Of a stretch of 64,000 nucleotides of DNA, positions 1 to 10,400 are shown piece after piece; the first letter of the stretch is position 1; each line of letters opens with the position of its first letter. Where the stretch lies: the NCBI RefSeq assembly GCF_003363135.1, contig NZ_QRBB01000001.1, positions 2,392,501 through 2,456,500 of the forward strand, given 5' to 3'. A program made the translations under genes and the position numbers. Origin of the DNA: Alteriqipengyuania lutimaris (GTDB lineage Bacteria; Pseudomonadota; Alphaproteobacteria; Sphingomonadales; Sphingomonadaceae). A model generated the notes under the pieces. It searched no databases, was not told where the DNA came from, and saw only the letters and a program-made list of their open reading frames with translations.

Positions 1-94
1 CCTTCGCGATACCGGATTTGCCGACCCTCCTGCGCAATCCGGCCAAGCGCGCCCAAACCTGGACCCGATGGCTCGACTGGAACGAAAGCCCCCG

Positions 95-1843
95 ATGAAA
101 CGCATTCTCTTTCCGCTGGCAGCCATGCTCGCCCCCCTCGCCAGCGCTACGCCCGCCCTCGCGCAAAACTCCGCCGCCGACTATTTCCGTGCGCGCGCCG
201 CCAGCTCCAACATCCCGCAGGTGCTGACCGAGAGCGATCGCCAGTTCTATGCGCAGGTCTTCGCCGCGCTCGAAAGCGGTAACTGGGGCGAGGTCGAGAC
301 CCTGCTCGCGCAGCGCGGCGACGAGCCGCTCAAGCTGGTGGCGCAGGCGGAATACTACCTCGATGCCAACAGCCCGCGGATCGAGCTGCCTGCGCTGCAG
401 GAATGGCTCGCGAAGGGAAGCCAGCTCCCGCAGGCACAGCAGATCACGGACCTTGCCCTCAAGCGGGGTCTGATGAGCGCACCCTACCTTCCGCAGGAGC
501 AGAGCTTCCTCCCGCAAGGCTATGCCAGCAAGCGCATCCTGCCGCGCGATACCGACGACGGCACGATGCCGGGCGACATCAAGGCCGCGATTCTCGACCG
601 GATCAGCAACGACGATCCCGATGGCGCACGCGTGCTGCTCGACGGCGTCGATGCCGGGCTGAGCAGCGAAGCACGGGCCGAATGGCGCCGCCGCGTCGCG
701 TGGAGCTACTACATCGAGAACGACGATGCTGCCGCGCTCGCCATGGCGCGCACCGTACGCGATGGTTCGGGGCCCTGGGTCCCCGAGGGCGACTGGGTGA
801 TCGGCATTGCGGCATGGCGGATGGGCGATTGCGCCACTGCCGCCGACGGCTTCGACCGTGCCGCTGCGACCGCGATCAATCCCGAGCTTTCGGCTGCCAG
901 CTATTACTGGGCAAGCCGCGCCTATGTCCGCTGTCGCCAGCCCGAGAAAGCCGCCGAGAAGCTGCGCGGTGCGGCGATGATGGACGAGACGCTCTATGGC
1001 ATGCTCGCCCGCGAACAGCTGGGGCAGGCCCTGCCACGCGCGGGTGAGACGCCCGACCTCGACGAGGCCGACTGGCGGCGCCTGAACGGAGAGGCGAACG
1101 TCCGGGTCGCCGTCGCGCTGGCGCAGATCGGGCAGGACGACCTGGCCGACGAAGTGCTGCGCCACCAGGCGCGGATCGGCGATCCCTCGCAATTCACGGC
1201 CCTGTCGCGCCTCGCGCGCGAGCTGGGCCTGCCCTCCACCCAGTTGTGGATGGCGCACAACGCGCCGCGCGGCGGCACACCTGACCCGGCGCTGCGTTTC
1301 CCCGTGGCGCGGTGGGAGCCGGTGACCGGCTGGCAGGTGGACCCCGCGCTCGCCTATGCGCACGCCTTGCAGGAATCGAACTTCCGCGCCTCGGTCGTCA
1401 GCCCCGCTGGCGCGCGCGGGCTGATGCAGATCATGCCCGCCGCGGCGCAAGACCACGGCCCCAGCCTCGGCATCACCGGCAATCCGCGTGCGCTCAACCA
1501 GCCCGGCGTCAATCTCGCCTTCGGCCAGCGGCATCTGCAGATGCTGCGTGATCATCCCTCAACCGAGGGCAAGCTGCCCAAGATCATGGCCGCCTATAAT
1601 GCCGGACTGTCGCCGGTCGGGCGATGGAACACCGAGGTTCGCGACCAGGGCGACCCACTGCTCTACATGGAATCGATCCCCTATTGGGAAACCCGCGGCT
1701 ATGTGGCGATCGTCACACGTAACTACTGGATGTACGAGCGGCAGGCGGCCGCGCCCTCGCCCAGCCGGCAGGCGCTCGCCATGAACCGCTGGCCGGGCTT
1801 CCCCGAGGCCGCTCCGCCCTCGCAACGCTTCACGCAGCGCTGA
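95..1843 (+). CDS. Soluble lytic murein transglycosylase (SLT family)
   Basis: A periplasmic lytic transglycosylase that would cleave peptidoglycan glycan strands with formation of 1,6-anhydro-muramic ends. From the ATG at 95 the protein has 582 residues and opens with a signal peptide (MKRILFPLAAMLAPLAS... with an ALAQ-type cleavage site near residue 24). A long alpha-helical superhelical region follows, and the C-terminal SLT domain carries the catalytic Glu in ALQESNF (around residue 424) plus RGLMQIMP and AAYNAG. An in-frame ATG at 68 would place nine extra residues before the signal peptide, so 95 is preferred. moaB starts 7 nt downstream, which suggests co-transcription. Family assignment is firm; the paralogue type is not resolved. 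Confidence 0.93.
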   Translation: MKRILFPLAAMLAPLASATPALAQNSAADYFRARAASSNIPQVLTESDRQFYAQVFAALESGNWGEVETLLAQRGDEPLKLVAQAEYYLDANSPRIELPALQEWLAKGSQLPQAQQITDLALKRGLMSAPYLPQEQSFLPQGYASKRILPRDTDDGTMPGDIKAAILDRISNDDPDGARVLLDGVDAGLSSEARAEWRRRVAWSYYIENDDAAALAMARTVRDGSGPWVPEGDWVIGIAAWRMGDCATAADGFDRAAATAINPELSAASYYWASRAYVRCRQPEKAAEKLRGAAMMDETLYGMLAREQLGQALPRAGETPDLDEADWRRLNGEANVRVAVALAQIGQDDLADEVLRHQARIGDPSQFTALSRLARELGLPSTQLWMAHNAPRGGTPDPALRFPVARWEPVTGWQVDPALAYAHALQESNFRASVVSPAGARGLMQIMPAAAQDHGPSLGITGNPRALNQPGVNLAFGQRHLQMLRDHPSTEGKLPKIMAAYNAGLSPVGRWNTEVRDQGDPLLYMESIPYWETRGYVAIVTRNYWMYERQAAAPSPSRQALAMNRWPGFPEAAPPSQRFTQR

Positions 1844-1850
1844 CCGGAGA

Positions 1851-2378
1851 ATGGGTATCGACGAAACCCGCACCTTCCAGCCCATCGGCATCGCGCTGGT
1901 AACGGTGTCGGACACGCGCGATGCGTCGACGGACACGTCGGGCGATATCCTCGAGGCGCGCGTGCGCGAAGCCGGGCACGATCTGGTCGAACGCACGATC
2001 TGCCCGGACGATGCGGCCGAGATTTACGACGTTCTGCGCCGTTTCATCGCCAGCAAGGATGTCGATGCGGTCATCACAACGGGCGGAACGGGGCTGACCG
2101 GGCGCGACGTGACGCCCGAAGCGCTCGACCGGGTGAAGGACAAGGACATTCCCGGCTTCGGCGAACTGTTCCGCTGGATCAGCTATGACCAGATCGGCAC
2201 CTCCACCATCCAGAGCCGTGCCTGCGCGGTGCTGGCGGGAGACACCTTCATCTTCGCGCTGCCCGGCTCGAACGGCGCCGTGAAGGATGGATGGGACCGT
2301 ATCCTCAAGGACCAGCTCGACAGCCGCCACCGCCCCTGCAACTTCGTCGAGCTTATGCCCCGCTTGCTGGAACGATAG
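1851..2378 (+). CDS. moaB: Molybdenum cofactor biosynthesis protein B
   Basis: A cytosolic MoaB/MogA-fold protein of 175 residues that acts in molybdopterin maturation, adenylylating molybdopterin or serving as a MoaB homologue of uncertain activity. The fold signature is [16 protein letters not shown] (about residues 75-90), followed by [15 protein letters not shown] near the C terminus, as in MoaB. The start follows a GGAG only a few bases upstream and lies 7 nt after the transglycosylase stop. No other molybdopterin gene is visible in the window, so pathway context is missing. Confidence 0.92.
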   Translation: MGIDETRTFQPIGIALVTVSDTRDASTDTSGDILEARVREAGHDLVERTICPDDAAEIYDVLRRFIASKDVDAVITTGGTGLTGRDVTPEALDRVKDKDIPGFGELFRWISYDQIGTSTIQSRACAVLAGDTFIFALPGSNGAVKDGWDRILKDQLDSRHRPCNFVELMPRLLER

Positions 2379-2417
2379 GCGCACCTGCGGCCTTCTACCG
2401 GCAGGGAGGCCCGCACA

Positions 2418-3452
2418 ATCCCCGATATCCAGTCCCTGCCCCTGCCGTGGCTCGGCGCGCTGTTCGGCGCGAGCGCGCTGCTGATCGCGTTCTTCGGCAG
2501 CAAGATGGCGCGCATCGCGGACGTACTCGCGGACCGCACGGGCCTCGGCGAAGCGCTGGTCGGCGCGGTGCTGCTGGGCGCGGGGACCAGCATCTCGGGC
2601 ATCGTCACCTCGGTCACCACCGCCGCCGGCGGTGCGCCCGAGTTTGCCGTGTCCAACGCGCTCGGCGGGATCGCGGCGCAGACCATGTTTCTCGCGCTGG
2701 CCGACATCTTCTACCGCCACGTCAATCTTGAACATGCGGGCGCGAGCACGGTGAACCTGGGCCAGGCGACCGTCCTGATCCTGCTCTCGGTGATGCCCAT
2801 AATGGCCTACGCCGCGCCGGAAATCGCGTTCTACGGCGTCCACCCGATCAGTCCTATAATGATCGCGATCTACCTCGTCGGCCTGCACAACGCGCATGCG
2901 ATCAGGCAGGAGCCGATGTGGCAGCCCAAGGAAACGCCGGGCCTGCGCCTCGAAGAAGACGATCCGGAGGACGATCCGCGCTCCACCATGCTGCTGGCGG
3001 CATCCTTCGCCGGCCTCGTGCTGATCGTCGGCGGATGCGGCTGGGTGGTCGGCGAGACGGGGCTGGCCCTGAGCGCGGAATTGGGAATTTCGCAGGGCGT
3101 CGTGGGCGCGCTGGGCACTGCGGTGGTCACATCCCTGCCCGAACTTGTCACCACCATCGCGGCCGTGCGGCGTGGCGCGCTGCAGCTGGCGATCGGCGGG
3201 ATCATCGGCGGCAACATGTTCGACGCGCTGTTCGTTTCGGCAAGCGACATTGCCTATCGCGAGGGGTCGATCTTCCACGCAATCGGCGAACGCACGGTAT
3301 TCTGGATGGCGCTCGTCACGGTGATGACCGCGATCCTGCTGATGGGCCTTCTGCGGCGCGAGAAGCAGGGTCCGGCGGGTATCGGCTGGGAAAGCGTGCT
3401 GCTGCTGCTGGTCTGGCTCGGCGCGGCAGGCCTGCAGGTGGCGCTGGGCTGA
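2418..3452 (+). CDS. Sodium/calcium exchanger (CaCA) family membrane protein, non-standard start
   Basis: An inner-membrane cation exchanger with two homologous halves. The alpha repeats are visible as LGAGTSISGIVTSVTTAAGG and LGTAVVTSLPELVTTIAAV...GGIIGGNMFDALF. A cytosolic acidic loop (EEDDPEDDPRS) separates the halves, as in CaCA antiporters. The first ATG in frame is at 2505, but codons from about 2418 keep the frame open and encode a further transmembrane segment (LPLPWLGALFGASALLIAFF). A strong Shine-Dalgarno AGGGAGG at 2403-2409 is followed after 8 nt by ATC at 2418, with no ATG, GTG or TTG available. Either an unusual ATC start or a base change has occurred. The transported ion is unknown. 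Confidence 0.8.
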   Translation: MPDIQSLPLPWLGALFGASALLIAFFGSKMARIADVLADRTGLGEALVGAVLLGAGTSISGIVTSVTTAAGGAPEFAVSNALGGIAAQTMFLALADIFYRHVNLEHAGASTVNLGQATVLILLSVMPIMAYAAPEIAFYGVHPISPIMIAIYLVGLHNAHAIRQEPMWQPKETPGLRLEEDDPEDDPRSTMLLAASFAGLVLIVGGCGWVVGETGLALSAELGISQGVVGALGTAVVTSLPELVTTIAAVRRGALQLAIGGIIGGNMFDALFVSASDIAYREGSIFHAIGERTVFWMALVTVMTAILLMGLLRREKQGPAGIGWESVLLLLVWLGAAGLQVALG

Positions 3453-3460
3453 GCGCCACG

Positions 3461-3489
3461 CGGGGGGCTTGGCGGCCCCGTTTGTTCTT
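3461..3489 (+). terminator. Possible weak Rho-independent terminator after the CaCA gene
   Basis: Just after the exchanger stop, CGGGG and CCCCG flank a 10-nt loop at 3461-3480, followed by TTTGTTCTT. The stem is only 5 bp, so this is tentative. Confidence 0.35.
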
Positions 3490-3503
3490 ACTATGTTCCT
3501 CAC

Positions 3504-4610
3504 ATGGAAGAGACTCGGGAAACGGCGGTGAAGGCGCCCATTATTCGCGGAAGGGGCGCACAGAGTGGGGATGTGTCCGCTCGCTTCGGGCTGCATGAGC
3601 GCGAAGCCGATGGAGACTGGCGCGACGAGGCCGAGGCGATCGACGGTCCTGCTCCGAAGCTGCGCACCGAGGTGACGATCGAGCATCCGCGCTCGATCCT
3701 CAGTTTCAACCAGTCGCCCGATATCGGCTTCGACCGATCGGTGAATGCCTATCGTGGCTGCGAGCATGGCTGCATCTATTGCTTCGCACGCCCCACCCAC
3801 GCCTACCTCGACCTGTCGCCCGGGCTCGATTTCGAGAGCAAGCTCTTCGCCAAGCTCGACGCGGCGAAGCTGCTGGCGGAGACGCTGTCCAAGCCGGGCT
3901 ACCGGCCCCGCCCTATCGCGATGGGAACGAACACCGATCCCTACCAGCCAATCGAGGCGCGCTATCGAATCACGCGCGCAATGCTCGAAGTGTGCCTCGA
4001 CGCGCGCCACCCGGTAACCATCACCACCAAGTCCGACCGCGTACTGGCCGACCTCGACATCGTGCAGGAAATGGCGCGGAAGGAACTAATAGCGGTGGCG
4101 ATTTCGGTTACCTCGCTCGATCCGCGCCTCTCGCGCCTGATCGAACCGCGTGCGCCATCCCCGGCCAAGCGCCTTGCCGCGCTGGCCAAGCTGACCGAGG
4201 CGGGCGTACCGACCCATTGCTCGATTGCGCCCGTCATACCTGCGATCACCGACGATGCGATGGAGGGGATCGTCGAGCGGGCGGCCGAACTCGGAGTGAC
4301 CTCGGCCGGATGGATCCCGCTGCGCCTGCCGCACGAGGTTGCGCCGCTGTTCCGCGAATGGCTGGAAACGCATTTCCCCGATCGCAAGGACAAGGTGATG
4401 TCCATCGTCCGCTCGATCCGCAACGGGCGCGATAATGATCCCGATTTCTTCAGTCGGTTGAAGCCCACCGGCGTATGGGCCGACCTCTTCCGGGCGCGAT
4501 TCCGTGTCGCATGCAGGCGCGCCGGGATCGGCGATGGCAAGGTCAAATTCCAGCTCGATTGCTCGCACTTCCGCGCGCCTATGACCGGCGGGCAGATGCG
4601 CCTTCTATAG
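3504..4610 (+). CDS. PA0069 family radical SAM protein (SPL-related)
   Basis: A cytosolic radical S-adenosylmethionine protein of 368 residues. The [4Fe-4S]-binding triad is visible as YRGCEHGCIYCFARPTHAYL (CxxxCxxC, around residues 87-94). The LDFESKLFAKLDAAKLL segment and GTNTDPYQPIE are typical of the spore photoproduct lyase-like PA0069 group. A short basic N-terminal part (APIIRGRGAQSGDVSARF) is also characteristic. The substrate is not known for this family. The ATG at 3504 has no good Shine-Dalgarno, but no better start lies upstream. Confidence 0.88.
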   Translation: MEETRETAVKAPIIRGRGAQSGDVSARFGLHEREADGDWRDEAEAIDGPAPKLRTEVTIEHPRSILSFNQSPDIGFDRSVNAYRGCEHGCIYCFARPTHAYLDLSPGLDFESKLFAKLDAAKLLAETLSKPGYRPRPIAMGTNTDPYQPIEARYRITRAMLEVCLDARHPVTITTKSDRVLADLDIVQEMARKELIAVAISVTSLDPRLSRLIEPRAPSPAKRLAALAKLTEAGVPTHCSIAPVIPAITDDAMEGIVERAAELGVTSAGWIPLRLPHEVAPLFREWLETHFPDRKDKVMSIVRSIRNGRDNDPDFFSRLKPTGVWADLFRARFRVACRRAGIGDGKVKFQLDCSHFRAPMTGGQMRLL

Positions 4611-4712
4611 ACACGGTGTCTCAATGCTCAGGCGTACGATCCCGAAACGCCTACTTGTGCCGCATCATGCCGCTGATAGTGTTCGCGCGGGAAACCATGA
4701 CCGGGGGGAATT

Positions 4713-5216
4713 ATGAAATATTCGATCGCACTCGCGCTGATGTTTGCGGCGGGCAGCGCCACCATGGCGCAGGCGCAAACTTATGATGCGGATCGCCAGC
4801 TCGACCGTTTCACACGCGATGCGTTCAAGGCGACCCTGTCCGAATTGGATGCGACCGCCAGCGACGTGGACGGCGAACCCAACATGTCGGTGGAGTTCGC
4901 CAACGGGCTGAAAGCGGACGCGCTGCTGATGGCGTGCGCGGACCAGGCGACATCGGCCAATTGCATGGGCACCTCGATCCTCGCGACGTTCACGCGACCG
5001 GAGAATGCGACCGGCGCGCAGATCGCGGCCGCTATCAACGAATACAACTATCGGCAGAACTTCGGCCGCGCTTACGAGTCCCCGACGGGCGAGATCAGCC
5101 TGCGGATGTATATTATCGCCGATGGCGGAATCACGATGGAGAATTACGGCCGACAGCTGGGGCTGTTCTCTGCCTCGGCAGAGCGCTTCATCGGCTATCT
5201 GAACGGCGAAAATTAG
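4713..5216 (+). CDS. Secreted YbjN-like domain protein
   Basis: A 167-residue exported protein. Residues 1-21 form a signal peptide ending TMAQAQ, and the start is well supported by GGGGGGA just upstream. The mature part has the layout of a YbjN-like (type III chaperone-like) fold: an early acidic helix, two Cys residues (MACADQATSANC), then NEYNYRQNFGRAY...GEISLRMYIIADGGIT and a closing helix. No catalytic motif is apparent. The function is unknown; the YbjN assignment rests on pattern only. Confidence 0.72.
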   Translation: MKYSIALALMFAAGSATMAQAQTYDADRQLDRFTRDAFKATLSELDATASDVDGEPNMSVEFANGLKADALLMACADQATSANCMGTSILATFTRPENATGAQIAAAINEYNYRQNFGRAYESPTGEISLRMYIIADGGITMENYGRQLGLFSASAERFIGYLNGEN

Positions 5217-5560
5217 CGCCCCGGTTCGCCTGCCGATGCGGGATCGGCCCGTCTCGAAGTGCCACGCTACGCACGAGAGCGGGCCCTCGTGGGCCATGCG
5301 CTGTCCTACCTGGACCGGTTGCGCTACCGCCGGGGTGGCTCTTCGGCAGTGTGAATGCGCGCGTGATTTCGGCCCGCTCAAGGGGCGGAGTTTTTTTTGC
5401 CCTTGGACACTGTGTGAGGTGTGTCAGGCAACGCGGGAACTCCCCGCTAGCCGAACCCGCTTTCGCCCTCGCCTCCGGCGTCATTGGGCGGGAATGGGAC
5501 GAGGCGGCTGCTGGCGAGCGCGGCGGTCCTCGAAGTTCTCGGTGCTCGGTCGATGAGAAC
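5217..5560. other. Convergent intergenic region without a recognisable gene
   Basis: This 344-nt stretch separates two convergent genes. Reading frames across it have no family resemblance and no good ribosome binding site. It holds a run of eight T at 5391-5398 after a GC-rich 4-bp hairpin, which could terminate the plus-strand gene, and directly beside it the repeat at 5405-5428. I looked for a tRNA or structured RNA on both strands and found none. Confidence 0.5.
5405..5428 (-). repeat. 24-bp dispersed intergenic repeat, copy 1
   Basis: Read on the minus strand this begins CCTGACACACCT and continues CACACAGTGTCC. It matches the copy at 28085-28108 in 23 of 24 positions, and an A-rich run follows in both copies about ten bases later. 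The core contains two TGACAC/CACAC units 9 nt apart and a palindromic part around AGTGTC. Confidence 0.6.
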
Positions 5561-5779
5561 CTACTCCCTGTCGGATGGCGATGCGGGCGCGAGCCTTTTG
5601 GCGATCGCCCAGGCAGGCCGCGCTGCAACCAGCATGCAGCCAAGGCCGAGCACGCTGAGCGCCGTGGGCGTGAGGAACTCGGCCCCGCGCACCGCGCTCA
5701 GCGCGAGCGTCATCAGGAGAAACACGACCATCGCGAGACCGAGCCCGATCATGAGCGCAAAGGCGAGGCGTAGGTTCAC
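5561..5779 (-). CDS. Small two-helix membrane protein
   Basis: A 72-residue protein read from GTG at 5779, only 2 nt after the stop of the acyl-CoA ligase gene (5782), so probably co-transcribed with it. It has two hydrophobic segments ([21 protein letters not shown] and [20 protein letters not shown]) separated by a short polar loop and a basic tail. Homology was not recognised. The frame is supported by placement and by its hydrophobic pattern, not by a family. Confidence 0.6.
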   Translation of the reverse strand: MNLRLAFALMIGLGLAMVVFLLMTLALSAVRGAEFLTPTALSVLGLGCMLVAARPAWAIAKRLAPASPSDRE

Positions 5780-5781
5780 CG

Positions 5782-7404
5782 CTAGGCGCCTGCGGCCTTT
5801 GCCTCGGGCAGCCGGTAATCTGCGAAACGCTCGCGCAGGTCCTTCTTGCTGATCTTGCCGGTGGCGGTGTGCGGGATGTCGTCCACGAACTCGACCGCGT
5901 CGGGCAGCCACCACTTGGCGACGTGATCCTTGAGGTAGTCGACAACGTCCTCGCCAGTCACGTCCTGTCCTTCCTTCCGGATACAGAACAGGACCGGCCG
6001 CTCGTCCCACTTGGGATGGTACATGCCGATCGCGGCCGCCTCGGCGATGGCGGGGTGGCCTGCCGCGGCATTCTCCAGCTCGACCGAGCTGATCCACTCG
6101 CCGCCCGACTTGATCACGTCCTTGGTCCGGTCGGTGATCTGCATGGTGCCGTCCGGGTGCAGGATCGCGACATCACCGGTGTCGAACCAGCCATCGGGCG
6201 TCAGCGCTTCTTCGTCGGCCTTGAAGTAGCGGCGAATGACCCACGGCCCGCGGATCTGCAATGCACCCGACGTCTCGCCATCGCGCGGCAGGACCTTGGT
6301 GGGATCGTCGAGATCCACCGTACGCAGCTCCACGCCGAATATCGGACGCCCCTGCATCGCGGCTTTGTCCACCTTCTGGTCGAGGGTGAGCTGGTCCCAG
6401 TCCCACGTCGGCCCGCCGAGCGTACCGATGGGCGAGGTTTCCGTCATGCCCCAAGCATGCTGGACGCGAATTCCCGCCTCCATCAGGCGGCGGATCATGA
6501 ACTTGGGCGCGGCAGAGCCGCCGATGGTCGCCGCGCGCAGCCTGGGCAGCGGCTTGTCGGTCGTGTCGCAATACTGGAAGGTTGCGAGCCACACGGTGGG
6601 CACGCCCGCACTGTCGGTTACGCCCTCGCGCTCCATCAATTCGTAGAGTACCGCCGGATCGTTGATCGCGGAGAACACGAACTTGATCCCCGCCATGCCA
6701 CCCGCGAAAGGCAGCCCCCAGCTCGCGGCGTGGAACATCGGGACCACCGGCAGCATCACCGAAGAGGCATCGAAATTGAAAGCGGGCGGCTGGATTGCGG
6801 CCATCGCGTGCAGCACGGTGGAGCGATGCTCGTACAGAACGCCCTTTGGATTGCCGGTCGTCCCGCTGGTGTAGCAGAGCATGCACGGATCGCGCTCTTC
6901 GATCCGCGGCCACTGATAATCGCCGCTTTGTGCGCCGATCCAGTCCTCGAAGCCCTGCACACCCGCATCTTCAGCCGGGTCGTAGCAGACGTAATGCTCG
7001 ATGCTGGTCCAGCGGTCCTTCATCTTGTCGACGATGGGCTGAAAAGCGGCGTCGTAGAGCAAGACCCGGTCTTCGGCATGATTGGCGATGTATTCGAGCT
7101 GATCCTCGAACAGGCGCGGGTTGATCGTGTGGAGCACCCCGCCCATTCCGGCTACCCCGTACCAGCTGACGAGGTGACGAGAATGGTTCATCGCAAGGCT
7201 GGCGACACGGTCGCCCTTCCTGATCCCGAGAGCCTCCAGCGCCTGCGCCATCTTCAGCGCGTCGCGCCTGATGCAGGACCAGTTCGTGCGCGTCTCGCTC
7301 CCGTCGGCCCAGTGGGTCACGATCTCGCGCGTCGGCGTCTCACGCGCGGCGTGATCGATCACGTGGGTAACCACGAGATCCCAGTCTTGCATCGCTCCGA
7401 GCAT
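5782..7404 (-). CDS. Long/medium-chain acyl-CoA ligase (AMP-binding)
   Basis: A 540-residue ATP-dependent fatty acid-CoA ligase of the ANL superfamily. The P-loop-like AMP-binding motif is [20 protein letters not shown], followed by [48 protein letters not shown] and the C-terminal catalytic Lys region [13 protein letters not shown]. The start at 7404 is preceded by GAAGGGAGAAAGA. Sequence style fits the AlkK/FadD3-like medium-chain group. It would activate free fatty acids for beta-oxidation. The chain-length preference cannot be read from sequence. Confidence 0.92.
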   Translation of the reverse strand: MLGAMQDWDLVVTHVIDHAARETPTREIVTHWADGSETRTNWSCIRRDALKMAQALEALGIRKGDRVASLAMNHSRHLVSWYGVAGMGGVLHTINPRLFEDQLEYIANHAEDRVLLYDAAFQPIVDKMKDRWTSIEHYVCYDPAEDAGVQGFEDWIGAQSGDYQWPRIEERDPCMLCYTSGTTGNPKGVLYEHRSTVLHAMAAIQPPAFNFDASSVMLPVVPMFHAASWGLPFAGGMAGIKFVFSAINDPAVLYELMEREGVTDSAGVPTVWLATFQYCDTTDKPLPRLRAATIGGSAAPKFMIRRLMEAGIRVQHAWGMTETSPIGTLGGPTWDWDQLTLDQKVDKAAMQGRPIFGVELRTVDLDDPTKVLPRDGETSGALQIRGPWVIRRYFKADEEALTPDGWFDTGDVAILHPDGTMQITDRTKDVIKSGGEWISSVELENAAAGHPAIAEAAAIGMYHPKWDERPVLFCIRKEGQDVTGEDVVDYLKDHVAKWWLPDAVEFVDDIPHTATGKISKKDLRERFADYRLPEAKAAGA

Positions 7405-7484
7405 TCTTTCTCCCTTCTCGGTGAATTTTTTTGTCTTCGAGAATGCGCAGGAAATGCGACGCCCGCAAGACGTCGGGCGGAAAA

Positions 7485-10400
7485 TCAGGCGGCGCGGTGG
7501 AGTTTCGGGCCGGTTTTCGGGACCAGCACGATATTCGAAAGCCCTTCGATCCGGCCCAGCGTATCGGCCAGCTTGCCGTCGACCTTGTAGTCGTGACCGA
7601 GTCTGAGGACCGGATGGTCGGCAGTTCCGATGTCGAGAGCGACCTGCACTTCGCCGTGCCCCGGCGGCCCGGGCTGGAGCGCCAGCGCAAGTTCACCCAG
7701 TGCAGCCTCGGTCTCGACATCGAGCGTCAGCAGCATGCGCTGACCACCCGCAACCTGCGCCAGCGGGCGGGCCCCGCGAATGGTGACGCGCGGCGGCTCG
7801 TCGGGCGACGGCGAATCGAGCTCCACATCGAGCAGCACGCAAGCGCTTTCCTCGGCCCACTTGGTGAACTGCGGAACCAGGCTTTCCTCGAAACATGCCG
7901 CGCTGAACTGGCCCGACGTGTCCGAGAAATCGGCCCTGATGAAGTCCTTGCCACGGCGCGTCTGCCCCCGCTTCGCGCCTTCGACCATTGCCGCCACGAC
8001 CGCGCGGCTGCGCCCTTCGCCCGCAGGTCCGCCCCCCTCCATCAAGGAGGCGTAGCTGCGCGCGCCATTGGCGCTGGCCACATCGCGGAAGCCTTCTATT
8101 GGATGGGCGGAGAAATAGAAGCCGAAGGTCTCGCGCTCCTTCGCCATGCGCTCGGCACGCGGCCAGTCGTCGGCTTCCTTCATCCGGATGCGCTCGTTTG
8201 CGCCGTCGTCGCCGCCAAACAGCCCTTCCTGCCCGCTGCTACGTTCGCGGATCGCCGCGTCGGCCACCGCCAGCAGCAGGTCGACATTTTCCGCCAGCTT
8301 GCCGCGATTGGGTTCGAGGTGATCGAAAGCCCCCGCCGCAATCAACGCCTCGAGCTGGCGCGAGTTCATCGCGCCCTTGGGAAGGCGGCCGAAGAAATCG
8401 TCGAGGCTTTCGAACCAGCCATGCGCCTCGCGCTCGGCCACGACCGCTTCCATCGCTTTCTCGCCGACATTCCGCAGCCCGGCGAGTCCGTAGCGTACGG
8501 CATAGCCCTCGTCGGTCCGCTCGACCGTGAATTCGGCTTCGGAGCGATTGAGGTCCGGCGCCGCGACCGCGATCTCGTTGCGACGCGCATCGTCGACGAA
8601 CAGGGCGAGCTTTTCCGACTGGTCCATGTCAAAGCACATGGCCGCGGCATAGAATTCCTCGGGGTAATGCGCCTTGAGCCACGCGGTCTGGTAGGCGAGC
8701 AGCGCGTAGGCGGCGGCGTGCGACTTGTTGAAGCCGTAGCCCGCGAACTTGTCGATCAAGTCGAACAGCTCGTTGGCCTGCTGCGCCTCGATATCGGAGA
8801 CCTTCTTGCAGCCTTCGACGAAACGGCCGCGCTGCTTGTCCATCTCCGCCTGGACCTTCTTGCCCATCGCGCGGCGCAGCAGGTCGGCATCGCCGAGCGA
8901 ATATCCCGCAAGGATCTGCGCGGCCTGCATCACCTGTTCCTGGTAGACGAAGATCCCGTAGGTCTCTTCGAGGATCTCGGCGAGCTTGGGATGCGGGTAT
9001 TCGATCGGCTCGATCCCCGCCTTGCGCTTGCCGAACAGCGGGATGTTGTCCATCGGGCCGGGCCGGTAGAGCGAGACGAGCGCGATGATATCCTCGAACT
9101 TGGTCGGCTTCACCGCTGTCAGGGTCCGGCGCATGCCCTCCGATTCCAGCTGGAACACGCCGACCGTGTCGCCGCGCTGCATAAGATCGTAGACGGCCGT
9201 ATCGTCCCAGCTGATCGCGCCGAGATCGCAGGCAATGCCGCGCTTTTCCAGCAGGTCGACCGCCTTCTGCAGGACCGAAAGCGTCTTGAGGCCGAGGAAG
9301 TCGAACTTCACCAGCCCCGATCCTTCGACCACCTTCATGTCGAACTGGGTCACGGGCATGTCCGACCGGGGATCGCGATAGAGCGGCACCAGCTCGGCCA
9401 GCGGCCGGTCGCCGATCACCACCCCGGCGGCGTGAGTGGAGGAATTGCGCGGCAGACCCTCCAGCTGCATCGCGAGGTCGACCAGCGTCTTCACCGCGTT
9501 GTCGTTGGTGTATTCGGCCTTGAACTCGGCCGCACCGTTGAGCGCGCGCGGAAGGCTCCACGGGTCGGTCGGGTGATTGGGCACCATCTTGCACAGCCGG
9601 TCGACCTGGCCGTAGCTCATGTCCAGAATACGCCCGCAATCGCGCAGGACCGCGCGCGCCTTCATTTTTCCGAAGGTGATGATCTGCGCGACCTTGTCCG
9701 CCCCGTACTTCTCCTGGACGTAGCGGATCACCTCGCCGCGCCGCGTTTCGCAGAAGTCGATATCGAAATCGGGCATGGAAACGCGTTCGGGGTTGAGGAA
9801 GCGTTCGAACAGCAGGCCCAGCCGGATCGGATCGAGATCGGTGATCGTGAGCGCCCACGCGACGAGGCTGCCTGCGCCCGAACCGCGCCCCGGCCCCACC
9901 GGAATGCCCTGGTCCTTTGCCCACTTGATGAAGTCCGCAACGATCAGGAAGTAGCCGGGAAAACCCATGTTGGAGATGATGCCGACTTCCTTGTCGAGCC
10001 GGTCGCGGTATTCGAGAATTTCGTTCCAGTATCCGTTCGCCTTGAGCGCTTCGAAGGGCTGCGCCGCTTCTCGCAAGGCATCGGCATTTGGGAACGACAT
10101 GGCTTCGACCAGCTCGTCCCGAACGGTTTCGGGATAGAGCGGGATCAGCCGGTCGAGCAGCCCCTTGCGCGCATCCTCGGCCAGCATGCGCACCTCGCCC
10201 TCGATATCGCCGGCAAGGCTCGGCAAGATCGGCGCGCGTTCTGGCGGGGCGAAGGCGCAGCGGCGCGCGATGGTGAGCGTGTTGGCCAGCGCCTCGGGCA
10301 GATCGGCGAACAGTTCCGCCATCATCGGGGCCGATTTGACATAGGCGGCCTTGGCGGACTGCGGGCGATCCTCCTCCCACAGCTTGCGGCTGTTGGCGAT

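Noticed and set aside
1830..4010. 726-codon open frame on the minus strand
   Set aside because: It is antisense to moaB, the CaCA gene and the radical SAM gene, all with clear family motifs. Long antisense frames are expected at this GC content; the translation has Arg/His-rich, low-complexity composition.
5217..5560. tRNA or other structured RNA
   Set aside because: GGTTCG occurs, but no cloverleaf with matching acceptor and anticodon arms can be drawn on either strand.
7463..7482. dnaE terminator
   Set aside because: CGCCCG/CGGGCG can pair, but no T-run follows on the minus strand.
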